Below, piece by piece: positions 1 to 6,134 of a stretch of 6,931 bases of DNA. The stretch is from an uncultured Odoribacter sp. (GTDB taxonomy: Bacteria > Bacteroidota > Bacteroidia > Bacteroidales > Marinifilaceae). Made by a program: the position numbers and the translations under genes. Under the pieces are notes generated by a model. It was given only the letters and a program-made list of their open reading frames with translations, did no database searches and was not told the origin of the DNA. Every line of letters begins with the position of its first letter. Positions within the stretch are counted from its first letter, which is position 1. The stretch spans positions 1 to 6,931 of the forward strand of contig CAMWQQ010000079.1 of the NCBI GenBank assembly GCA_947176455.1, written 5' to 3'.

Positions 1-399
1 CTTGTAAAGGTTGTAGTAACGCATGGAATTTTCATCCTTCCGGTCCAGGTTGCGCAAAATGTTGTTCACATAACCGATTGCCTCATAGGCACTACTCCAG
101 ATGCCACTATAAGTCGCCTTCAACTCTTCATGTTTCAAAGTCAACTGGCTCGTTGCACCCTTGCTCGGCTGGGGACACCTATAATACTGTGCAAAAACAT
201 CCAAAACCCCCCAGGTCAGGTTCTCTCCGTACAACGTGTTATTTCCAAGGTCGGAATACACCCCGTACAAGGCGTCCTCAAACCCTGCAGGCGTTTCAAA
301 ATAAACATGCTCAACAATTTCCGCTTTCGGCTTTATGCTCAAAAAATTGTCGCAAGCCACAAACAAAAACATCGATAAAATGATTGCTATATTCTTCAT
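1..399 (-). CDS. SusD/RagB-family surface lipoprotein, N-terminal 133 residues (runs off the left edge)
   Basis: This is the outer-membrane substrate-binding lipoprotein that forms the lid of a SusC transporter. The frame is open from the ATG at 399 to the window edge. The product starts MKNIAIILSMFLFVAC, a lipoprotein signal peptide with a lipobox (FVAC, lipidated Cys16), followed by DNFLSIKPKAEI and then FEDALYGVYSDLG. The CDxFLxxKPK start and the early ALxGxY segment are characteristic of the RagB/SusD N-terminal domain, which is mostly helical and TPR-like. A second in-frame ATG lies two codons upstream (405-403). I prefer 399 because it gives a standard short n-region. The gene begins 11 nt after the susC stop (5 nt if 405 is used) with no terminator between, so it is co-transcribed and probably translationally coupled with susC. 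Substrate specificity cannot be read from this fragment. Family assignment is firm. Confidence 0.93.
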   Translation of the reverse strand, partial: MKNIAIILSMFLFVACDNFLSIKPKAEIVEHVYFETPAGFEDALYGVYSDLGNNTLYGENLTWGVLDVFAQYYRCPQPSKGATSQLTLKHEELKATYSGIWSSAYEAIGYVNNILRNLDRKDENSMRYYNLYK

Positions 400-410
400 A
401 GACATGACAA

Positions 411-3400
411 TTAAAAGGTGGGACTAATGGTGAAATTGTATCCTTTGGCATAAGGATAAGTCGTACCCCGTTCATACTTCACGGTGGTCAGCCTGCAGAT
501 ATCCGAGAAGCCGATACCGATGTTCAACTTGTTCAATCCGATTTTCTTTACCCACTCCCGTTTGAGTTCATAAGAAAAATTCAACGAGGACAGATACACT
601 TCGTTCTTCCGCTCAACGAAACGCTGGGAGTGCACATAGCTCTTCGCATTGGTCAATGCCGTATAGTGAACAACATCCCCCGGTTTTTTCCAACGTTCCG
701 TAAACGCCCGCACATCGACATTTTCCTCCGGATTGATTCGTTCCACCTTGCTGGCACGCGTCGAATTGTAAATATCCCCGCCGAACGTGTATGACAAGGC
801 CGCGGAAACATTGAGTCCCTTCCAACCCACCGAGGTGCTCATCGCCCCTTGGAATTTCGGCACCATATTACCCAACGCCACTTTGTCCTTGACATCGTAA
901 TCGAAAGTATAGCTGCCGTCTTTCTTGATGAAGATTTCATTTCCAGTAGCCGGGTCAATACCCAAGGAACGAACCGCATAAATAGCCGTAGAGGATTGTC
1001 CCTCTTCAAACTGGAGTTTCGGTGCGGCAACACCCAGTTCATTCATGGCACTTTCATTCTGCCGTTTCATCGAGTTACTGATTTTCTTCAGCTTGTTCAC
1101 GGTATGGCTTCCGTTAAGTCCCAGACGCCAATACACTTCACGGGTTTTGATCAACATACCCGACACAGACCACTCATATCCCCAGTTGCCAGTCTCTCCC
1201 AAGTTGCCCATGACATTCAGCACACCAATGGAGGGAGGCGTGGAAATCGACAACAGCAAATCCTTGGTATCTTCCCGGTAAATATCGAAATTGGCGCTCA
1301 AGCGTCCGGAAAACATTTCAATCGTCGTTCCGGCATTGTATTTAATGGTGGTCTGCCATTTCAAATTGTCATTACCCATGGTTATCGGACGGGCACCCAT
1401 GCCTATTAAATAATTGTAGTCACGTTTGTATTGATAGGTCGTAATCGCCTGGTAATCGGAGAAATTGACGCTACCCGTATATCCCAAACTGCCCCGCAAC
1501 CGGAAAATGTCGAATATGCCCCATTCCTTCATGAAAGTCTCGTTGTGCACGTTCCAACCCACTCCGACAGACCAGAAAGGCGCTAACCGCCGGTCTTTAC
1601 CGAACTTGGACGAACCGGAAACACGGTAAGAACCGTCGACGAAGAACCGGTTCCAAAGAATAAAGTTCAGGTTGGCGAACACACCCACGGAGGCGCTCAT
1701 CGACTCGCTACCGCCGGGATGTCCGTTTTCCGGATACCGGTCAGCAAAGGACATGTCCGTCAGGTTGTCCTTCAAAAAGCCGACTCCCGAAAAATTACTG
1801 CTGATGCTGTTGTTCTTGGACGCATTCGCACCCACGTTCAACGTCAGCACCGTTCCATTGTCATCGAACACCTTGCTGTAAGTCACGCCGGCACGTGCCT
1901 GCCAACTCTTACCATCCATACTGGAAATGTAATAGCTACCTCGTTTGGAGGGATCCGTTTCCGACTCGAATGAACTGTGATTTGGCGACTTGAAGATGTC
2001 GCTCTTGGAATCCGTCAGCGTATAACTGAAAGAACCGTTCAGATAAAAACCTTTCCAGATATCCCAACGGGCAGACAGACTGTTTGTGATGTTCTTGCTC
2101 GTCGCCTTGTTGAAACTGCTGGTCGTGGCATCGTACAACGGGTTGCGTTGAGAGTAAGAAAGTTTCTTGTTCCACTCTCCATAAGAGTCATAAGGCGTGT
2201 CGTATGGATTGATGACAACGTATTCCGAGAAACTGCCATAGGGCGAGTTCTTCGTGTCCGTCTTGCTGACATCCGCCCGATAAGTCAAAGTCAGCTTGTC
2301 CACCAAACGATACGAGAAATAGAAAGCCACACCGTAATTGTCCCGATAGTCGCCTTTCATGACACCCCGCTTGTCGGAAAAACGCGCGGTCACGCTGTAA
2401 TCCATGCCACCGCCCCGTCCGGACATCGACAACGAATGATTGAACGACGTGGAATTGCGCAAAGGCTTTGCCATCCAGTTGGTGTTCACGCCCTTCTGTA
2501 TCCGCTTGAACTTCTCGTTATAGGACTCGTCCTTGCTTCCGTCCGCAGAGTCGTACAATCCGGCAAGACGCTCCAGTTCCAATTTCTGGGCGGCATTACA
2601 ATAGTCATAGGACTTCACATCCGGAAACTCGAAAGCGGGCACCAGATTGTACCGCACCCGGATATGCTTGTCGGTCACTTTCTTCCGCTCCACCACGATC
2701 ACTCCGTTCGCCGCCTTCTCACCATAGATTGAGGTGGCGGAAGCATCCTTCAGCACATCGATTCGTTCAATTTCATAAATATCCAGGTCATACAACTGCG
2801 TAATGGATATCTCCACACCGTCCAGGATAATCAGCGGATTGTTTAATCCGTATTCCCCCTGGCTGGCAACCGACGTCATGCCTCGCAACACGATTTCGGG
2901 AATGTGGTTCGGATTCGAACCCTGCTCATTGTCTTCCACCAGACGCAAACCGGGAGCAAGCACGGAAATCGCCTTGAAGAGGTTCGTGTTCGACACCGCC
3001 AGAATGTCCTCGGCTTTCATGGTCGTCACCGAACCGGTATAACTGTTCTTGTTTTGCACGAACATACCGTTCACGACCACTTCTTCCATTTCGGTCGACT
3101 GCTCTTTCAAAGTCACATTCAGGAATTTGTTCATCCCGAAAGTCACCTGCTGGGTTTCAAAACCGATAAAACTGAAAACCAGCACGCCCTTCTCCAATTT
3201 CAACGCCAATTCAAATTCACCCTTCTCGTTCGTGGAAGTACCGTAAGTCGTGTTGTCCAGACGGACGGTCACTCCGGGCAACGGTTCGCCGTTCACATCC
3301 TCCACCTTTCCCTTGACCACATTGACGAAATCATCCTGCTGCATGGCGGTTTGCTGTACCGGACGAATGACGATGTTCTTTTCAATCAGCTCATAGGAGT

Positions 3401-3716
3401 ATTTTTCCCGCAACACCTCTTTCAATACGGACTCCACCTTCATTTTCCGGGCTGACAGATGCACCTCCTGTTGGGCATCCAGCATTTCATTATTGTAAAA
3501 AATATCATAATTCAACTGTTTGCGGATAGTCGTGAACACCTCTTCCACGGTCATCGTATTCCGCAAAAATTCAACAGTCTCGGACTGTCCGAATGTCTTC
3601 GCATGAACTTGAAGCAAACCGACAAACAGAAAAAAGGTAATTAATTTCATAAGGAGCAACCATTTTTTCACTTTGCCCGACGAGCAAAGCGGTTTCATTT
3701 CATCGTTTTTTTTCAT
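411..3716 (-). CDS. SusC/RagA-family TonB-dependent outer-membrane transducer with STN signalling domain
   Basis: This outer-membrane beta-barrel imports a ligand using TonB energy and also signals to FecR. It has 1101 residues, a full family length. A long basic n-region and hydrophobic stretch (about 18-40, MKLITFFLFVGLLQVHA) form the signal peptide. An STN domain (about 48-118) follows, then a carboxypeptidase-regulatory-like Ig domain (about 134-205, GKVEDVNGEPLPGVTV and FSFIGFET), the EEVVVNG linker (211-217), the plug (about 218-345, with NPLIILDG and IERIDVLKDASATSIYG), and the barrel, ending in an aromatic-terminated strand (NFTISPTF). One plug deviation is YGEKAANGVIVVERKK, where most relatives have S/A for E and a TTK-like end. 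In-frame ATGs at residues 7 and 23 are possible starts, but the long basic leader is common in relatives with STN domains. It lies 93 nt after fecR and immediately before susD. The frame is intact. The ligand is unknown. Confidence 0.97.
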   Translation of the reverse strand: MKKNDEMKPLCSSGKVKKWLLLMKLITFFLFVGLLQVHAKTFGQSETVEFLRNTMTVEEVFTTIRKQLNYDIFYNNEMLDAQQEVHLSARKMKVESVLKEVLREKYSYELIEKNIVIRPVQQTAMQQDDFVNVVKGKVEDVNGEPLPGVTVRLDNTTYGTSTNEKGEFELALKLEKGVLVFSFIGFETQQVTFGMNKFLNVTLKEQSTEMEEVVVNGMFVQNKNSYTGSVTTMKAEDILAVSNTNLFKAISVLAPGLRLVEDNEQGSNPNHIPEIVLRGMTSVASQGEYGLNNPLIILDGVEISITQLYDLDIYEIERIDVLKDASATSIYGEKAANGVIVVERKKVTDKHIRVRYNLVPAFEFPDVKSYDYCNAAQKLELERLAGLYDSADGSKDESYNEKFKRIQKGVNTNWMAKPLRNSTSFNHSLSMSGRGGGMDYSVTARFSDKRGVMKGDYRDNYGVAFYFSYRLVDKLTLTYRADVSKTDTKNSPYGSFSEYVVINPYDTPYDSYGEWNKKLSYSQRNPLYDATTSSFNKATSKNITNSLSARWDIWKGFYLNGSFSYTLTDSKSDIFKSPNHSSFESETDPSKRGSYYISSMDGKSWQARAGVTYSKVFDDNGTVLTLNVGANASKNNSISSNFSGVGFLKDNLTDMSFADRYPENGHPGGSESMSASVGVFANLNFILWNRFFVDGSYRVSGSSKFGKDRRLAPFWSVGVGWNVHNETFMKEWGIFDIFRLRGSLGYTGSVNFSDYQAITTYQYKRDYNYLIGMGARPITMGNDNLKWQTTIKYNAGTTIEMFSGRLSANFDIYREDTKDLLLSISTPPSIGVLNVMGNLGETGNWGYEWSVSGMLIKTREVYWRLGLNGSHTVNKLKKISNSMKRQNESAMNELGVAAPKLQFEEGQSSTAIYAVRSLGIDPATGNEIFIKKDGSYTFDYDVKDKVALGNMVPKFQGAMSTSVGWKGLNVSAALSYTFGGDIYNSTRASKVERINPEENVDVRAFTERWKKPGDVVHYTALTNAKSYVHSQRFVERKNEVYLSSLNFSYELKREWVKKIGLNKLNIGIGFSDICRLTTVKYERGTTYPYAKGYNFTISPTF

Positions 3717-3742
3717 ACTTTTGGTTTTGATGTTTGTAATGA

Positions 3743-3774
3743 CCTTCGACCCCGTTTCACCAAACGGTCGAAGG
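3743..3774 (-). other. Stem-loop in the susC leader (13 paired bases, 2-nt bulge)
   Basis: The outer arms CCTTCGA (3743-3749) and TCGAAGG (3768-3774) pair perfectly. Inside them CCGTTT (3752-3757) pairs with AAACGG (3762-3767) around a CACC loop, leaving a CC bulge at 3750-3751. Alternatively the outer arms can extend to nine pairs (CCTTCGACC/GGTCGAAGG) at the cost of the inner stem. It lies 27 nt upstream of the susC start. No T-tract follows on either strand, so it is not a classic intrinsic terminator. An mRNA processing or stability element, a leader attenuator, or a protein-binding palindrome are all possible. Confidence 0.7.
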
Positions 3775-3790
3775 CGTTATTTATCATTCC

Positions 3791-3816
3791 GGAATAGGAG
3801 CTGCAACTCCTATTCC
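3791..3816 (-). other. Perfect 10-bp stem-loop overlapping the fecR stop codon
   Basis: GGAATAGGAG (3791-3800) and CTCCTATTCC (3807-3816) are perfect inverted repeats around a 6-nt loop. The fecR stop codon (TAG, 3812-3810) sits inside the upstream arm on the minus strand. The segment ATTCCGGAAT (3786-3795), itself a perfect palindrome, overlaps the other arm. The minus-strand sequence after the stem is not T-rich, so simple Rho-independent termination is not supported. With the hairpin at 3743-3774 it fills most of the 93-bp fecR-susC gap. It may uncouple expression of the low-abundance regulator genes from the abundant transporter genes. Confidence 0.7.
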
Positions 3817-5030
3817 TTTCTTATTTTACGGGCTATTATGTGCCTGTCACATATCTCAAAATGGATGTCCGCCGTCTTCTCCAGAAAGCTCAACACGTCG
3901 TTCAGCGGACGGTGCTTGTCAATGGTTCCGGAAAAGTGCATCCCCTTTATCTCCTCGTCCTCATAAGTCATGGTAAAATCATACCACCGCTCCAGCTTTT
4001 TCACAATCTCCTCAAAAGCATAGGCACTGAAATAAAACTTGCCATTCCTCCAGGAAGTGTACCATTCCGTATCCACCTGGCACAACGTCCGCTTGCCGGT
4101 ATTCCGGTCGAGCGAATATTGTCCGTCCGGTTCCAGCAAAATCTGCCTCTCCCCGTCCTCCAGGCTTACTTTCCCTTCCACCAGAGTGGTTTGCCATATC
4201 CCGTCTTCCTCGTAAGCCGACACGTTAAAACTCGTGCCCAACACGGTGATGCTCCCTTCCGACACATTTACCCGGAAAGGTAGCGAATCGTTTTTCGCAA
4301 TCTTGAAATACGCCTCCCCGCAGAGAAAAATCTCTCTCCGGTTGTCGGCAAAACGAACCGGAAAACGGAGGGTCGTCTCGGAATTCAGCCACACCTGCGA
4401 GCCGTCGGGCAATTGCAAGGAATATTCACCGCCCTTGGGCACATACAACGTATGAAAAGCCACAGGACAGGTATCCTGCTCCTGCGCAACACCCCGGTAG
4501 CACAATTTCCCTTTCCGGTCATCGTTCAGGAAATCCATGCCCGCCACCGTTATCTCTTCCCGGCATACATTCGTGTCCAAAACGATTTTCTCGCCATTGG
4601 ACAATATCAATTCGGCTTTCCGTACCCCCGAAGGGATGAAATCGACACGGGCTGTCTTCGGAGAGTCGATTTTCCGGTCAGCACGATTCAGCCACAAAAT
4701 TGAAAAACCGACCAGTGCGACCAAAACGGCAGCATACTTGAACCAAGGCGCAAACCGCCGGATACTCCGATGCCGCGTCCGGGCATCCACCTTCTCCCAG
4801 GCTCGTCGCACTTGAAATTCCCGCCTGTCACCGTTCTTTGTGGCTCTTCTGGTCAAAAACCATACTTTGAGCAAATGTCTTACCTGTTCATCGGAATAAT
4901 CCAGCTTTTCCGTCTCCTCCTTTCCCACACTCATCAGCAAAGAAATCCGCTCCCATATATCCTCTGAAAATTGAAATCCCATAATCTTCGTGTCGCTTGA
5001 TATTTTCATAAAAGCAACCGAACATCCCAA
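3810..5030 (-). CDS. FecR-family anti-sigma factor (inner membrane)
   Basis: This single-pass membrane regulator should hold the neighbouring ECF sigma factor and receive the STN signal from SusC. Residue numbers are for the longest frame (406 aa). A cytoplasmic sigma-binding region (about 20-92) includes EDIWERISLL and a basic patch, followed by one transmembrane helix (about 97-114, FKYAAVLVALVGFSILWL). The periplasmic FecR domain (about 193-292) carries VPKGGEYSLQLPDGSQVWLN, GEAYFKI and VLGTSFNV. The C-terminal DUF4974/STN-like domain (about 331-400) includes FEEIVKKLERWYDF. In-frame ATGs at residue 8 (5009) and residue 17 (4982) are credible alternative starts; the one at 4982 (MGFQFSEDIWERI) looks most like family N-termini. 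Six cysteines lie on the periplasmic side (156, 177, 188, 237, 317, 394). The gene follows sigma by 36 nt, so the two are probably co-transcribed. Confidence 0.95.
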   Translation of the reverse strand: MGCSVAFMKISSDTKIMGFQFSEDIWERISLLMSVGKEETEKLDYSDEQVRHLLKVWFLTRRATKNGDRREFQVRRAWEKVDARTRHRSIRRFAPWFKYAAVLVALVGFSILWLNRADRKIDSPKTARVDFIPSGVRKAELILSNGEKIVLDTNVCREEITVAGMDFLNDDRKGKLCYRGVAQEQDTCPVAFHTLYVPKGGEYSLQLPDGSQVWLNSETTLRFPVRFADNRREIFLCGEAYFKIAKNDSLPFRVNVSEGSITVLGTSFNVSAYEEDGIWQTTLVEGKVSLEDGERQILLEPDGQYSLDRNTGKRTLCQVDTEWYTSWRNGKFYFSAYAFEEIVKKLERWYDFTMTYEDEEIKGMHFSGTIDKHRPLNDVLSFLEKTADIHFEICDRHIIARKIRKE

Positions 5031-5066
5031 AAGGGTGAGTAAAAAGAAGATTTTTTTTGATTTTTT

Positions 5067-5675
5067 TTACATTCGCTTTCTGCGAATCAGGTACGAATTA
5101 CTATAAAGGGCAAAAAACAGGAACGAGGCAGGAAGTGATGAAGACGATCCAACATACTCATGAATAGAGCGATAGGCTTTCAATATGTGCGATTTTACCG
5201 TATTCACCGAAATATGCAATTCTTCGGCAATCTCCTTGTATTTCTTTCCCTCCAGACAACTTTTCATGAACACGAGACGGCATTGAGGTGGCAACGCCTC
5301 AATGGCAAGACGGATTTGTTTCAACTGAAAAGCCTCTTCCTCGGAATACTCCTCCCGTCCCAAGTCTTCCAGAAATTCCACCAGCAAAGGACTGTGGCTG
5401 CGTTCAACCGCCTGATGTTTTAAGATGTTCAACGCCCGATGTTTCACGGAAGTAAACAGATAAGCCTTGACAGAACCGTTCGCATGAATCTCCTCGCGGT
5501 GATTCCACACATATACGAACACATCCTGCACGGCATCCTCAATCTCATCGGCATCGTTCAGATAGGACCAGGCATAATCGCACAGCAGGACATAGTATTT
5601 CTGGAAGAGCCGTTCGAACGCTTCCTTGTCTCCTTGCACAACTGCCGCAAATATCCGTTTGTCAATATCCGTCAT
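5067..5675 (-). CDS. ECF-type RNA polymerase sigma factor (sigma-70 family)
   Basis: This 202-residue alternative sigma factor is expected to direct transcription of the adjacent susC/susD genes when released by FecR. Region 2 (about 19-87) contains the helix pattern FERLFQKYY, then DEIEDAVQDVFVYVW (core-polymerase and -10 binding) and KAYLFTSVKHRALNILK. Region 4 (about 122-172) contains IEALPPQCRLVFMKS and a helix-turn-helix, KYKEIAEELHISVNTVKSH, for -35 recognition. There is no region 1.1 or 3, as usual for ECF factors. A hydrophobic, then basic, C-terminal tail (about 181-202, LPASFLFFALYSNSYLI then RRKRM) extends beyond region 4. The ATG at 5675 gives the typical short N-terminus before region 2 (MTDIDKRIFAAVVQGD). 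The stop is followed by two A8 runs before fecR. A candidate promoter lies just upstream at 5695-5724. Confidence 0.95.
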   Translation of the reverse strand: MTDIDKRIFAAVVQGDKEAFERLFQKYYVLLCDYAWSYLNDADEIEDAVQDVFVYVWNHREEIHANGSVKAYLFTSVKHRALNILKHQAVERSHSPLLVEFLEDLGREEYSEEEAFQLKQIRLAIEALPPQCRLVFMKSCLEGKKYKEIAEELHISVNTVKSHILKAYRSIHEYVGSSSSLPASFLFFALYSNSYLIRRKRM

Positions 5676-5694
5676 AAGCCACTTTTGTCACCCA

Positions 5695-5724
5695 CAAAAA
5701 TAAGGAATCTCCCAGAAAAACAAT
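5695..5724 (-). promoter_or_regulatory. Candidate Bacteroidota promoter for the sigma-fecR operon
   Basis: On the minus strand TATTTTTG (5702-5695) matches the Bacteroidota -7 consensus TAnnTTTG exactly. ATTG (5724-5721) sits 18 nt upstream as a near-match to the -33 TTTG, one or two bases tighter than ideal spacing. Transcription would start around 5690, leaving a leader of about 15 nt before the sigma ATG. The region is AT-rich, so a chance match is possible. Confidence 0.5.
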
Positions 5725-5740
5725 ACACACCGCCACAATA

Positions 5741-5765
5741 AGTTCCCATCCGAGCCTCCGGAACT
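5741..5765. repeat. Inverted repeat upstream of the sigma promoter (possible operator)
   Basis: AGTTCC (5741-5746) and GGAACT (5760-5765) are perfect 6-bp arms separated by 13 bp, about two helical turns centre to centre. The element lies 17 bp upstream of the candidate -33 box of the sigma gene, where an activator or repressor could bind. Read on the minus strand, the downstream arm gives GGAACTT (5746-5740), which resembles the -35 element of many ECF promoters. Short arms make the call weak. Confidence 0.3.
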
Positions 5766-5797
5766 CCACCCCACACTCCTTCATATCGACAGAATAC

Positions 5798-5821
5798 AAA
5801 AAAGAAAAGGGAAAAGATTCC
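5798..5821 (-). terminator. Weak intrinsic terminator after the HTH gene
   Basis: On the minus strand, two bases after the HTH stop codon, GGAA-TCTT-TTCC (5821-5810) forms a 4-bp stem. A pyrimidine tract rich in T (5809-5798, essentially TTTTCTTTTTT) follows. The stem is short and has little GC, so termination is likely leaky and read-through into the sigma gene is conceivable. Confidence 0.3.
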
Positions 5822-5822
5822 T

Positions 5823-6134
5823 TTATCGAATTGACATACAAGTAATGCCCAGTTTATCCTCGATATGGGCGATACTCTTAAAGCTGAGGTTCTCAGTACC
5901 CGAAAGCAACTTGCTGACATACTGAGGACTTACCCCAAGTCGAGCTGCAAGGTCTGCCCGTTTCATGCCATGGTCTTGCATATACCCCATTAAGGTAATG
6001 GCAAGCTGACGCGACCAACGCAACCAAGTCTCATTATCCTTGCGCCAGTTCGCCTCTGCCACAAAACGGGAAGGAACCTCACTCTTGTGAGCCTCTAAAA
6101 ATTGAATTGCCCTGCCTGCCATCTCAGTCTCCAT
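5823..6134 (-). CDS. XRE-family helix-turn-helix protein, probable antitoxin of the upstream gene
   Basis: This 103-residue protein has a C-terminal Cro/C1-type HTH (about 45-98). The pattern is clear: MKRADLAARLGVSPQYVSKL, with the recognition helix at about 68-78, followed by ENLSFKSIAHIEDKLGI. The N-terminal half (1-44) is charged and helical-looking (AIQFLEAHKSEVP, NETWLRWSRQLAI) and would be the part that binds a partner. The ATG at 6134 overlaps the upstream gene by 11 bp. An ATG at 6122 (residue 5) is an alternative that would place it just after that gene's stop. Toxin-first order with a downstream HTH antitoxin is the HigBA arrangement. It would neutralise the toxin and repress the shared promoter, where palindromes are present. 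HTH assignment is firm; the antitoxin role is inferred from context. Confidence 0.85.
   Translation of the reverse strand: METEMAGRAIQFLEAHKSEVPSRFVAEANWRKDNETWLRWSRQLAITLMGYMQDHGMKRADLAARLGVSPQYVSKLLSGTENLSFKSIAHIEDKLGITCMSIR

Noticed and set aside
78..383. Plus-strand frames opposite susD
   Set aside because: The minus-strand frame here encodes a convincing SusD lipoprotein N-terminus with lipobox and family motifs, so these are shadows.
1977..2732. 251-codon plus-strand open frame antisense to susC, with others at 849-1409 and 2904-3455
   Set aside because: They lie wholly inside a clear SusC gene on the other strand. The products lack any recognisable domain and are rich in Arg, Val, Ile and His, as expected of antisense shadow frames. 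No TAnnTTTG promoter was noticed in front of them.
5071..5087. ATTCGC-TTTCT-GCGAAT inverted repeat at the end of the sigma gene
   Set aside because: It lies within the last sigma codons. On the minus strand it is followed by A runs rather than T runs, so it is not a terminator and would not block transcription into fecR.
5672..5920. 82-codon minus-strand frame across the HTH-sigma gap
   Set aside because: It overlaps the HTH gene 3' end and the sigma start, and runs through the candidate sigma promoter and terminator. Its product has no domain signal. It touches the sigma ATG at a 4-bp overlap, which is suggestive, but its composition looks non-coding.
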